Assembly (NCBI GenBank): GCA_948474755.1
Contig: CAOLHI010000564.1
Span: 806,001-870,000 of the forward strand
Origin: Ctenosaura bakeri
Lineage: Eukaryota; Chordata; Lepidosauria; Squamata; Iguanidae
Length of the DNA stretch: 64,000 nucleotides
Reading direction: 5' to 3'
Shown: piece by piece, positions 51,484 to 63,624 of the stretch
How the letters are laid out: each line of letters starts with the position of its first letter
Position numbering within the stretch: the first letter of the stretch is position 1
Translations under genes and position numbers: made by a program
The notes under the pieces: model-generated
What the model was told of the DNA's origin: nothing
Databases searched by the model: none
Seen by the model: only the letters and a program-made list of their open reading frames with translations

Positions 51484-51826
51484 TACCAATGTTTAAATAT
51501 GTGAAGGGATGCCACGTAGAGGAAGGAGAGGGCTTGTTTTCTGCTGCTCCAGAGACCAGGACAAGGAGCAATGGATTCAAGCTGCAGGAAAGGGGATTCC
51601 ACCTGAACCTCAGGAAGAACTTCCTGACAGTCAGGGCTGTCCGGCAGTGGAATCTGCTGCCTCGGAGTGTAGTGGAGGCTCCTTCCTTGGAGGTTTTTAA
51701 GCAGAGGCTGGATGGCCATCTGTCGGGAGTGCTTTGAGGGTGTTCCTGCATGGCAGGGGGTTGGACTGGATGGCCTGTGTGGTCTCTTCCAACTCTACAT
51801 TTCTATGATTCTATGATTCTATGATT
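51484..51826 (+). mobile_element. CR1 LINE 3' end
   Basis: The 3' coding end (MFKYVKGCHVEEGEGLFSAA, then NLRKNFLTVRAVRQWNLLP, FKQRLDGHL) is followed by GGTTGGACTGGATGGCCTGT, GGTCTCTTCCAACTCTA and the ATTCTATG tandem octamers that mark CR1 termini. The coding end is still open for 82 codons, and the sequence looks less decayed than the copy at 24060, so it is probably a younger, 5'-truncated insertion. Confidence 0.93.
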
Positions 51827-51975
51827 AAGTCTCTAATGCCTCACTTTTTTCAGCTGCTTTGTAAATATCCCAGTTTTCCTCTCCTCTTTTTCTTCTCACA
51901 TTCCCATTTTATCCTCACCTTACTTCCTTTGGTACCTTCTGAGTTCAAAGTGTAAAAATAATTTGCATTAAATTA

Positions 51976-52334
51976 CAGTCATCCCTCCACATTCGCTAGG
52001 GTTAGAAGCGCAGGACCCCGATGAAAGTGGACAAATATGAATAACTCTAGGCCCTAAAAGTATGATCATCATATGCAATCAATGGGGATTCCTTTGAGAC
52101 ATCAGGGCTCCTTCCCAAGGCAGAAGTGGATGGCTGGTGGGGCTTACTGCCACCTCCACTGCTGCTCCACACCATTTTTAAGAGGAACTTGCAAGCCTTG
52201 TTCACAATGTCTCAGTCTCACGAGGCTTGAAGTCCTATTAAAAATGGCATAGGGAGGCAGCAGAGGTGACAGCAAATAATCCATGAATAATCAAATCTGT
52301 CAAAGTGAAATGCACAAATATGGAGGGCTGACAG
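51976..52334. mobile_element. Tigger/pogo-like MITE, copy B
   Basis: Starts CAGTCATCCCTCCACATTCG and ends GGAGGGCTGACAG, with TA on both sides (51974-51975 and 52335-52336), the duplication typical of Tc1/mariner/pogo elements. The whole interior matches 22513-22869. Confidence 0.88.
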
Positions 52335-52859
52335 TAATTCACCAAGGGGTTAGAGGAAAAGAGAGGTTGAATCTCAGCTTTCTCAGCAGGCTTAGGCAAA
52401 AACAAACTCCTGTAGCTATCCCTGGCTTGTGTCTTCTTCCTCATTAATCATTTTTGCCATCTTGACCACACTTGCTTTGCCACATGTCTCAAATTTCATC
52501 TGTGAAAGGTTGGAAGGTATGAAGCAGCAGCTCCTATGGATGCCAATGCAATTTTTTTCTCATGGTATTTGCAACCAGGTGGTAGCAATTTTTGAAGGAA
52601 GGGGGAGTGAAATGTTCCTTCAGTCAACATGGAAGGCTTACTTAAAACAATCAAGGCCCACAGTGCTTACTATGCATTCATATTAACATTTTGACTGATC
52701 TCAGTTGAGAGAGTCTATCCCATCTCAGTTAAAACCTGTGCAGCGTTGTATATAACCTCTGCTACGGATCAATAGAACTAATCAATTAAAATCAGAATCA
52801 AAGAAGTTAATCCCTGGTCAAATTTTGAAATCTGGAGATAGAGTCCAAAAATGTTTATT

Positions 52860-53082
52860 AGAGGAGTGGTTTGAGCATCGGACTACAACTCTGGAGACCA
52901 GGGTTTGAGTCTCCATTTGGCCATAGAAACCCACTGGGTGATCTTGAGCAAGTCACACTCTCTCAGTCTCAGAGAAAGACAAGGGCAAACCCCCTTAAAC
53001 AAATCTTACCAGGAAAATCCTATGATAGATTCACCTTAGTGTCTCCATAAGTCAGAAACGACTTCACACAACACCATAACAA
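52860..53082 (+). repeat. tRNA-headed SINE, most complete copy
   Basis: The head GAGGAGTGGTTTGAGCATCG and GGGTTTGAGTCTCC carry A- and B-box-like segments. The body follows with CCCACTGGGTGATCTTGAGC, CACACTCTCTCAGTCTCAGA, CAAATCTTACCAGGAAAATC, ATAGATTCACCTTAG and CATAAGTCAGAAACGACTTC, ending in ACAACACCATAACAA. This copy shows the parts missing from the shorter ones. Confidence 0.88.
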
Positions 53083-53094
53083 AAGATTTGAATA

Positions 53095-53308
53095 CAGTCA
53101 GCCTTCCATAGCTATGGATGCATGAATTCAACCAACCATGGCTTGAAAATATTTTTTTAAAAATCCAAAAAACAAACTTTGACTTTGCTGTTTTATGTAA
53201 GGGATGTCATTTTACTACACTGTTGTACATAATGGGACTTGAATATCCACAAATTTTGTATCTGGGGGGTCCTAGCAGCAAACCCTAGCAGATACTGAGG
53301 GTCCACTG
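53095..53308. mobile_element. Tigger/pogo-like MITE, copy C (different subfamily)
   Basis: Starts CAGTCAGCCTTCCATAGC and ends GAGGGTCCACTG, flanked by TA on both sides (53093-53094, 53309-53310). The interior (GGATGCATGAATTCAACCAA, CCATGGCTTGAAAATATT, GGGACTTGAATATCCAC) differs from copies A and B. It sits 12 bases after the SINE end. Confidence 0.85.
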
Positions 53309-56300
53309 TAGTCTTCTCTGTCATATAGGTACGCTACAGCCACTGGCAGGCTTCTCCATCATTGCCATGTCCATATGTTGTCTGCCTGCTTTTTGTGTGC
53401 ACCAAAATCTCCTATCACTGGTGAGTTGTGCTGAAAGGAGGAGGAGGTAGGATCATGCTGATGGCCACTTTCCTGATATTATGCATGCAACAAACCATGA
53501 CATTTTTTTTGCAGTGGCAGCATACAGCAGAGAAGGTTGGGAGATGTTTCCTGTTTGCACCCATGGCTGCATGGAGCTTGGAAAAAATTATGAGCTTGGG
53601 AAAAAAATTACAGTTTTGGTTACAGGTTCCAGAATCTCCCAGTCAGCATCATCAATTCCTGTGCTGGCTAGGAGGATGTAAGAGCTATAGTCTAGAAGGA
53701 TAACTTTTCTAAACACTGTTGATACCTATCTCCTAAAAAAGAATTTACAGTGCATTTGTAAGTGTGGGTTTGAGAAAAAGAAAGTGTTGGGAGCACGAAA
53801 TGTGATCTAAGAAATGCCATTCTCTTTAAATTTCTGGTGGGAAACTATAGTAACTAATACAATTTTTGGTGGAGGATATAGCCAGGGAGAATGTATATTT
53901 ATCTTATCATTCTACACAGAGATCATGCTATTGGGTTTATTGTGTTCTTTTCTGAGATCAATATATGTATATGGGTCTGTTGGAAGTCAGAACATAGCTC
54001 AGGATATAACACTTACAATGTCAAATCCTCACAAAAAAAGAAAATTAGAAAGTGGAGAAATATGCAGATACAAAGAGGAAAAGGACTACATGATGTAAGT
54101 CCTTGGTTCTTGACACACCAAAATAATAACTACATTCACTGAATAGTCTGTTACAGAGAAGACCTATGGAGGTATTATATCTGTTCCTAGGTCTTACTGG
54201 GTCAGTCGTGTTAGAGTGAGAGCTGGAGATGCTGATTTTTTTGTTTGTGTGTTTGTTCATTTTATGGTTCTTGTGTGCAGCTCCCCACTTTCCCTCCTAT
54301 TGTTACCAACAGGTGAGAATTTAACTAAGCCACCTCCAGGGCTGGCACAGTTCTTGCCCCTTTGAAGGGAGGCATATCAGGGAAATCAGGGGTGGATCCT
54401 GTAGGTTATATTTGCAAACATCCTGGTTTGGACCCTACTGCCAGTGGTACACCTACAACAGGGTGGGCAATGGCATGACCCTCCAGGTGTAGTTGTACTT
54501 CATCTCCATGTTCTTCATCATTGGCTATGCTGGCATGGATTAATGGGATATTCAGTCCTCCAATATCTCGAAGGCTGCACAATTTCCACCCTGATCTGCA
54601 CTTTTAGAACTTTCTGTAAGAGTAATGAAAGGAGCGACAAGGGCAGAAATGTCATCCTGCCAGTGGAATGATATTTTTGTCACATTCAGTGGCCATTCAT
54701 TGGCTTTGAGATGGCGTAAGGGCACTCTGTTATTTTCTGTTTTGCAATCTGTCTGTTTTTAAATCTCATTTGCAAGAAATATTGAAAAAAGGTACTTAAA
54801 AAACACAAACCAGATACAATAGAAAACACAGGACACTGACTTCCAATCAATGTTTTCTAAAGTCACAACACTGCCAACTGCACTTGGTATTTATACAGTT
54901 TAGGACATAATAAATGTTTCATTTATTATATTTCCTCTGAAGCCTCTGGTACAGGCAACTGAAGGAATTGGTGGCAACTTGGACTTTCTTTCCAGAACCA
55001 TGGTGCCATCCAGTGGTAACAAGTGGTATTTTTTATCCCGTTATATCAATATTTATTTTAAAAATGTATGCAGTGCCAGAGATACACAGAAATAAAGAAA
55101 GCACAGAATTTTCAATCGCTGGTTTTAATTGCCTGGCTCTTTATGGGATCAGCTTGTTAAATATCTGAGTATGTGTTTTGGATTGGATAAAGATATAGTA
55201 TAAGAAAAGAAAAAAGAATAAAGTAAGTTTGTAAACAATCTAATGTAACAATGTAACAAGATAATGTAACAAAGGAATGAAACAAATCAGCAAGGCAATG
55301 CAACAAAGTAACTGTATAATGATGTAAGATGTAATGAATTCTTTGAGCAGGTAGTGATCATGTACGAATGGAATGTAAACATGCAGACTGAACTGGAAAA
55401 TAAGCCTGGAAGTGGAGAGAGGGATTTTTTTAAAAATTTTAATTAAAATCTTTAATAAAAAAAATATCTGAGTACGTGTATGTTATTTTAAAGACATTTT
55501 TAACATATCTACTTTCTGCTTTCAGAAACCGGTGTAATTTTCAACAGAGGGTAAGATAGAGAGTGAAATGACCACAGAAATGTATTAACTTCCTGTGGGG
55601 AAAAAGTGTCATGTTTTGTCCCATCTCAGTAGACATGGGACCAGTTATAAGGACTGTTTCCCAGGAGTCCTAAAATATAACACTAAAGCAGAAAAGGCGA
55701 TCTATCTGTTTCTAGTCTATGTCAACTTGATATGTGTTCATTTACAAACCCATTTCACCCTCCTCCTGCATTAAGTTGTCTCCTTAAAAAATAATCCACG
55801 CAAACACTTTTATTTAAACACACGTTTTTGAACATCCCTTCCCTTTAAAAACCTATTATATTATTCTTATTGTGTAATCACCTTCTCTTGTGCTTCCCAT
55901 ATATCTGAAAACATAAACATTTGAAATGGATTTTTGTACTTTTTTGTCTAAAGCTCTGTTGCAAAATTCAGAGTGGTGCAAAATCTGGATAATTACTTCT
56001 AATCTTCCAATTAGTCCAGGAGGTCAAGTCACATCAGAATTATCAAGATCAGTTTTCTCAGTTATCCTTGCTGGAAGGCAAACAGCCTCCAGGCTGGTTT
56101 GCGAGAGATGATGATTATGCATTAGAGTTCTGATAGACTTGCATTTCAAATGAAGTTCAGTTGAGATAATAAGCTCTCTTGAAGTCCTTCCTGCCCAGGA
56201 GAAACTGGTGGTCAGCTTAGGTGGGTGACACAGCTTGCCATGTGGACAAGTTCACGTAGGTTCTGATCCTGAGACCAGCCTAGCTGCATCCCCTGAAGAA

Positions 56301-56935
56301 AATTCTGCACTGAAGATCTTAATGTACAGGTAGGAATGTTATTGTACCTCAGTATTTGATTACCTTGTCCTATCAGGCTCTACAGATATGAAGGCTGTAC
56401 TGATGAGGGATGCTAATCACTCTGATTCTCTGATGGATCACCTTTTCTGATGCAGACCTGTGCAAACACTATAGTAATTGAAGGGCATCTTGAATGCTTA
56501 TTCTGCACTTGCAAACTGCCAATTGGTGGTGATTCCAAAAGTGGGGCTTCGCTGTGACAGCCCCAACCTCTTTGGAATGCCTTCTCCAAGGAGGCACCCA
56601 CTCTTGATGTGTTTTGGGAAGACCCTGAAAACAACTGAGTTTACCATTGTTAATTTATTAATTTATGACATGCCTAAAACATGTCAAAGCGGTTGTACCC
56701 AGGAGAAGAGCATTCCAATAAGTTGGAACCTTTACAGAGAGGATTTCTTTTTTTCAAACCACAACTCCTAGAATTCTCCCCAACCCTCAAACATCACTTT
56801 TCCAAGCCCTGGTTTTAGGAAGTTGTTAAAGAACCAGGTTTCGCTCAGCCTCTTTCTGACTGAAAATTGTATTTTAGCTCTCATTTTTAACTATTTCAGA
56901 TAATAACCATTTAAAATTTTAAAGTATGCTTAGCT
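53309..56935. other. Intergenic stretch, no gene recognised
   Basis: It contains an M-family MITE at 54455. The part 55180-55460 is unusually rich in repeats of AATGTAACAA and ends in an AATAAAAAAA tract, which may be the 3' end of a LINE, but no domain is readable. Nothing else is identifiable. Confidence 0.45.
54455..54595. mobile_element. Palindromic MITE, family M
   Basis: ACAACAGGGTGGGCAATGGC and CCTCCAGGTGTAGTTGTACT at the left; GATATTCAGTCCTCCAATAT, GAAGGCTGCACAATTTCCAC and CCTG at the right, with ATTGGCTATGCTGGCATGG in the middle. Confidence 0.65.
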
Positions 56936-56939
56936 ATTA

Positions 56940-57157
56940 CAGGTGGCCCTCCTTTATCATGATCATGTGCACGGTTTCCAGTTCACGTGAAGCATCGCAT
57001 CCCTATACCTAAAATGCCAGTAATGTGTGCAGGGATGCACTGAAACAACCATGCACGCATTGTCGCCCCTGAATATAAGAGAACACGAGCCTTCACAATT
57101 TCCCTTTTTCCCAGGGGTTCCCTGAACAGGACCCTCATGTATACAGAGGGCCCACTG
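56940..57157. mobile_element. Tigger/pogo-like MITE, copy E
   Basis: Starts CAGGTGGCCCTCCTTTATCA and ends ACAGAGGGCCCACTG with an inverted relation. The left flank is TA; the right is TT. The interior is unlike copies A to D. Confidence 0.65.
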
Positions 57158-59870
57158 TTTTTGTGTTTTTATGGTCATCTTGCTCTATTTACTTATTTGT
57201 CTTTTTTCTGTACACTACTTTGAGATATCCTTGTATCATGGTAAGCAGCACAGAAGTTGACTCAACAAACAAATAATAATATAATAACGGTGTGCTCATT
57301 TGCTGAGTGATGACAGACAGGAGCCAAAGCAGTAACACTGAGAACAACATTAGTGTGTTTGGGTATTTGCATAAATCCAAAAATACTTTTTGACAGACTA
57401 AGCACACTCCTGTCTAGCACTCCATAATGAGGATTAAACACACTCAACAGGCACAGAAAGTTGAGAGTCATTTACAGAAACAAACAGGAAACCAAGGAGT
57501 GGGAGGAGAGTACCGTGCCACCTTGGACTCCATGTGGCTCTTAGCCTCCTGAAGGAAGGTCTGCCTAACAAACAGGAACTTTGGGCAGAAGATACATGTT
57601 TGAAGGGGGTGAGGATATACTGCAACATTTAGCGAGGGAATACTGTACAAGTTGGCTTCAGAAAGAAATGTTCTAGGCTCCTTGTTTTGGGTCCCATTTA
57701 TTTGACTATCCAACAGGACCCATCTGTGAGGGATCCAGTTATCCTGCCTTCTTTAGTAATTTTTTGGAGTACACTATGTTTGTTCCCTTTGAGGACAGAA
57801 GTCAGTCCTCCCCTTCCTAGGCCGTCAGAGGTAATGATGTGCATTCCTTCCAATAAGAGCCTTCTGGTGAATATAGGCATCTGGATTTGCCCAAGGGGTT
57901 GTCAAATAGCGTTAGCAATACTTTGAACAGGTTAAGGTTGGACTGTAGCATCTCATAGCAACAGCAGCTCCCTTACTTGTCCTCTTGTCAAACAAGTCAG
58001 TGGTTTAGCATGCCCTGAGAAAACAAGAAATTCAATAAAATGCTTGTATATTCATGAATTGTTTGTGTCTAGTGTTGGAGAAAGGGGAAAAGAATGAAAA
58101 AGATGAGAGATTGAAAGAGAGAGAGAGAGAGAGAAATAGACTAACCCTAGTTTCTTATTTTGCCTGGCTTATCAACATTCACTTCCTCACAGGCAGGGTC
58201 TCTGAGAAAATAATTTCCATCTTAAAAACAAACAGAAGCTGGAATCCTTTATGGAGGAACCCATCTTTCAAGGACATTTCCTTCCCAACTGCACAATACA
58301 AGCTCAGAGCAGGGGAAATAAGTAAAAACTTAATCCCCCTGCATTCCAACTGGGACTTCTGTTTTCTTTTCTCAGCTTTGAAGGCAAAGTTAAGAAGAGG
58401 TCTTGAAAAAGAAAACATTTTATTCCAATCTACAAAGGAAGTTATGTCCTCGGTATCTCTCTTCCTTTAAGCATCAGGCAAAGCCTGAAAATATCAGTGC
58501 CTTCTCTTTGGACTGTATTCCACATCTGTTCCTACAAAGAGCTCTGGAATTTAGCACCAGCAATATTAATGGCAGAAGTTCAAAAATTATGACCTGAATG
58601 GCTTTCAGCAAGATATGCTGAAGATCCCATGGAATGATAAACTTTCTGTTGATCCAAACATAAGAGGTAGAGGTGTATCTGATGAAGTGATCTCTAATCT
58701 ATGAGAGCTTATGCCTCATTTAAAAGGGTTAATATTTTGGATATGTCAGATGATACTATGGGGGTTTTCCCCTCAGGCAATTGCACAGCTGCCGCCAAAT
58801 GTGTGGGTTTTTTCCCCTAATCCTTATGCTACCAAATGTGAGAGTTTCTTCTTTAGAAATTCTTCCCTTGCCACCTTCTGTGGGGGGTTCCTTTCAGGAA
58901 GCTGGGCAGTTTCTGTTACTCATTACAGTTTTAAATGTAGTCCATTGCCATTGTTTACAATGTTGAAAAAGTAGCATATTGCATTATGGAATTGCTTCTT
59001 ACTTTTCCTAAGCTTTTTTCTGGGAGAAAAATCTTACAGTTGATAAGACAATGTTATACAACTTGGAAAAAAAAGTCATATCAAAATGCTCTCTAAAAGT
59101 AACTGTTAAAAATAATCAGAAAGTGTTACTGATTATGCAAATATAGTAACATCATTCTTGTCAATTTTGAAAGGTAGCATCATTACAAGAGTCACCAGTT
59201 ACAGATAACTGTGTCACTTGTTCCTTATTATTTTCAAATTCTGTTCTTCAGGACTCTTCAGAAGAGAAAGCTAAGAAGACATATGGCATCACAGTTATTT
59301 GTCTGACCATAACTGATGTAACTAACAACCATATAACCTGCTAGTTCTTTATTTGGTAAACAAAAGAAAAGGGTGTGTGGATATACTGACCCCCCTACCC
59401 ACACAGGAGATCCTGCTTTGAATAAATGAGTGGGGTTTCCTCCCACAGAGTTCCTCAGTGCCACAGTTTAGAACTGGACAACCACCATGGGTTGGGGAAA
59501 GGGCCACACTTCCCCACTACACAGCCCACCCCACCTTAGTCCACTCTAACCATATGCTGAAAAAAGGTTTTTGCTTTGTTTTTGCTTCCAAATTTGTCAA
59601 AAATGCTCCCAAGGGCTCTGGGGATGCTACTTGATATTCCACAAGATTTTCCTGGTGTTAGGTATGCCATGGGTCTCTCACCATTTTTAGGCCTGCAATC
59701 GGCCTTGTCTTTCAAAGCACAAAGACAAATAGACTTTTTGCTCGGGTCAGTTTCTGTTTTTTAAAAAAGTGGGGGCTGAAGGAAGGCTTTTGAAACAATG
59801 TGGGTCATAGGACAGGAGACATTTTGGGGAGACTCAAAAAGCCATAGGACTGTATATGGCCCTTGGACTG
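57158..59870. other. Intergenic stretch, no gene recognised
   Basis: No coding, RNA or named repeat signal is supported. A GA-rich patch lies at about 58107-58135. The longest frames (138 codons at 58054) show no family motif. Confidence 0.45.
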
Positions 59871-59877
59871 CACTTTG

Positions 59878-60245
59878 CATACCCTCCAACATTTCACAGA
59901 TGAAAACTGGGACTCATACAGTCAAGCAAGATCAGAGTATTGTCAAGATAGCAAAAATTATTAACGAGAGAAAACACACAAGCTAGGAGAGGCTGCAGCA
60001 ATTCGCTTTTGCCTGAGCCTACTGGGAAGGGCAAGATTCCATTCCTTCCTCTTGTCTCACCCCCCCCCTCGAGTTAATTGAGTGCAAATTACTTTTGCAC
60101 TTTGAACTCAGGTTGCAACAATTGAAGTAAACTGACAACAGTGGCAGAATGTCAGAGAAGGAGAGAGGAACTGGGCCATTTTTAAAAGAAGCTGAAAAAC
60201 GGGGATGGCAAAGGTTTAATTGGGGCTCTTCTGGCCAAATTGGCA
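59878..60245. mobile_element. Dispersed repeat, family Q, copy 2
   Basis: Opens CATACCCTCCAACATTTCAC. The part from 59935 aligns with 39297-39615. The right end is not clearly preserved. Confidence 0.6.
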
Positions 60246-61114
60246 CAAACTTATTTTGTCCATCTGAAAAGTTGTAAACTTTCAGGAAAACCTTAGGGTA
60301 CCCTCAAGCTACAGATATCTCCCCCAAATTCATGAATGGTGTAGTTTTGTATGTAAGAATACTGATACTCTGAAAAGTTTCTATTAGTTATTACTATGTA
60401 TGATTTCATTTTGAGAATAGCAGTCTGAGCTTCATCTTCCCAGCCATAAAAGTAAGTAATACTACCTGGCCTCACAGGTTTGCTAAGATAAAACAATTGT
60501 GATACAAAAACCAATCTTTTTCTTTTACCCTTGCTTGTGACTCAATCGTGTTAACATGGGATCTCTAGGTATGTCAATTGTCACCTTGTGGATTCCTTTT
60601 ATTAGTCTCCTTGTTATTTTTTTATTTGTTGTTTTTGTATTTACTTAAGATTAGTGGAAGCTGGGCCAGCTTTGGACTCAAAGCCAGACTTCAACATATT
60701 TGACCAAATACCAGCAGGCCTTGTAAGGGTATGTGATATCCACAAACACCTGTAGCCCAAAATGATGCTGAACTTTAGGAATTCTGGTAGTTGCCTTCAT
60801 CCTGAAGCTTAGCCCTGCAAAGGAGATGAGACAAAGAGTGACCTAATAGTAGCCCTGAGGATTTATTTTAGTGGAAATACCAAAGCTGGCACTTCAGACT
60901 AGTATCCAACTGGGTAATTCACCTGATGACAGAATACTAAATAAGAAATGTCTGTCCCCCACCCCAATTCACACACACAACCCCACCCATGCTTCAGAAT
61001 CTGATCTGGAGGACTGGGACTTTTGGATGGTGTGGGGATGGGTGAAGAAAGGAGAATGTTGTATTGCTGGTGCTCTTTAAAAATGGAAATGGCATTTTCC
61101 ATTAATGTAAAGTA

Positions 61115-61371
61115 CAGTTGGCCTTCCACTTTCACTGGTTCTCCTTTCAGATTTGATGACTTGCAGATTTGATTCATATGTTCATTATAGGAATCTCTAA
61201 GTCTTCCAGTGTGATTCTGTGGTCAACTTCCGCCTGAGGTTGACTATAGAGTTATGCTGAGATTCCTAGGGAAGTGTTCTTTCCCTTCACGGATTTTATT
61301 TATATTCATGGTTTTTCCACTTCTGCAGGGATCTTGCTCCCCCAACCCCCACAAAAGCGGAGGATCCACTG
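61115..61371. mobile_element. Tigger/pogo-like MITE, copy D
   Basis: Starts CAGTTGGCCTTCCACTTTCA and ends GCGGAGGATCCACTG, flanked by TA on both sides (61113-61114, 61372-61373). The interior contains ACTTGCAGATTTGATTCATA and CACGGATTTTATTTATATTC. Confidence 0.82.
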
Positions 61372-62528
61372 TACCTAGAGTGCTTCTGAAACTCTCATGT
61401 GAGGGACAGGCAATTTTTGTCCCACAATGTGCCAGGGGCTGGCGCCATATTTGCAGCAAAGGATCCAGTTGTTTATTTCCCGGAAATGCTCTGGGGATCA
61501 GCAACAGATGACTCAGGGACCAGTACTGGTCCACGGACCCCCATGTGAAGTAGCATTGCATTAGACTGGAGCTAGGTTGCAAAGCACAGCCCTCACAGAG
61601 GTGACAACCTGGTGTCTGGGTTTCTATCAATTCAGATGCAGGCAGGGCAATCATACAGTATTCCTCTGCGTGAAAGCTTCCTTGAATGTCTAAATCTAGA
61701 CAAGCTTAGCCCAGCTATTTTAGCCTTGTAAGGAATAACCTTCAGATCCAATACAGCCCAGAAGCAGATTTAACATCTCAGAGAGAATTAAGTCAGACTG
61801 GTAATCAGTAACAGAGGGGAAAAGTGATTTTGATCTTCATGTAATTTCCAATCTTCTTTTGGGAAATGAGTTTTTTTTGTTTTGTTTTTTTGGTAACAGT
61901 GCAGCCTAAAATTTCCAGTTTTTATAAATGAGGACTCTAAGGATCTTGTTGGAATAGGTAGATTCCATTGTGCTTTAGGTGCTGTACTTTACACTGAAGC
62001 AGCTTTCCACACCCCCAAGGCCTAATGTATACCTTGGGAAAACAATCAGAGAGGCCTGCCTAGAGATGTGAAAGGTAAGGAAAAAAACAGAAAAATTCAG
62101 AAAAAAAATACTTTTCTCCCATTTATTTCCTTAGGTCTTTCTTCCCAGAAAAAAGGAAACACTGCAAACTGGGGTTAGGCAAGAGGAATGGATAAAAAAT
62201 GGATTTTGGAATATTTTCTCTTAGGATGATGTTTAATATAAAGTTTAATACAAATTGTTTATATATTTACTCCTCTCCCAATCATTTATAAAAACTATGC
62301 AACCAGAAAGACTTTCACATAAGACAATTTAAGGTATCTGATCATTGCAATTCTTCTTTATGCCTCTTTACGACTAGAAGACCCTCCCCCCATTTTACTA
62401 ACACTGGTGGTTGTTTCTGTTTTTAGTTATTTATTTGGCCTGCTCCTAATAAAGTGATGAAACCAAAGAGATCCCTTACAGTTCAGGTCTATATAGTTAT
62501 ATTTGTAACAATTTTTAAAAGGAATTCG
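61372..62528. other. Intergenic, nothing identified
   Basis: No recognisable gene, RNA or repeat family. Confidence 0.45.
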
Positions 62529-62536
62529 GTTTGCAA

Positions 62537-63094
62537 TAGAGATGGGCCAACTGAATCCTTGGCAAGGACTTGAGGTTTCATGAACCCGAATCCCTACGCC
62601 AAAATGGTTGTACCTGCTGGGGCTGCCTGTGCCCACTCTGTGCAAGGTAATATAATTAATCTCTGTTCTTTTGACTTGAGACTGTAGGGTACGGATTGGG
62701 AATTATTGAGACTGGACTAGAGATGTGACTTGAAAGTCCCTTGCAGGACTTGAGATTGGACTTGAGGGTAGAGAATTGAGACTGGACTAGAGGCTGGTGT
62801 TTCTTTTTAAAAAGTGCCTTGTTGCAGGACTTGAGACGGAAGGGTGCAGAATTGACACTGGACTAGAGGCTGTTTGTTTTTGGGTTTTTTAGCGCCTTCC
62901 TTGTTGCAGGACTTGAGACTTGTCAAATTCTGCTTCAAAAGCACTTTTCAGTAAGTGCTTTCTTTCCCTTGCTTTTTAAACCCTTTTTTAAAAAAGGATT
63001 TGAAAGATTCGAAATTTGTGAGATTCATGGATAACCAGAACCTTCCAGGGATTCCCATCCAGATTCGGAAAATTCTGGATTCGTCCCATCCCTA
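62537..63094. mobile_element. hAT-like non-autonomous transposon, short copy
   Basis: Starts TAGAGATGGGCCAACTGAAT and ends GGATTCGTCCCATCCCTA. The flanks GTTTGCAA (62529-62536) and GTTTGCCA (63095-63102) form an 8-bp target duplication with one mismatch. It shares with 40693-42071 the start, the GCCTGTGCCC.CTC...GCAAGGTAAT...AATCTCTGTTCTTTTGACTT region (in parts), the GACTGGACTAGAGGCTG subrepeats and the TTAAAAAAGG...AAAGATTCG end, and lacks that copy's nested insertions. Confidence 0.88.
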
Positions 63095-63624
63095 GTTTGC
63101 CACTATTGTTGACTGAATGTATTTTTAATACACCAAATGTGGTAATTTCATGACAAGAAAAATTGTGTAATTGTATAATATTATGTATACAGTATATCCT
63201 ACATTCCTAGAGTAATAGATTGATAAAGGATAGTAATATAATTTTTCAAAAAAAAAAATCCCCCTCCCCCAAAAAATAACTGGGAAAAAACTGTTTTGTT
63301 GGTGGTTTTTTTTTTTTTTATACCTCTAAGCATGCCTCATCTTTTGCAGTTGGTGAAGCAATTTCAACAAGTACACTCCAGGGTCTTAGATGTACAGGAG
63401 GATATTAGTAGCCAACCAGACCAAAGGATAGCACAGAGAACCAAACATTTTGAGAGAATGTTTCCATCTTTCCCTCTTGGATAGGCCAAACTAGGTAAGC
63501 ATTTTACTGGAACCTGGCCTGGTTGAGAGGCATTTAAAAGGACTCTACCAAGTGCCTCCATTGACAAGTACCTTTTGCTAAAAAAGATTCTCTTATAAAA
63601 GAACAAGACAATCAAATGTACAAA

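Noticed and set aside
52429..52686. 85-codon plus-strand frame as a transposase or gene remnant
   Set aside because: The peptide suggests no family I can support, and neighbouring frames are broken.
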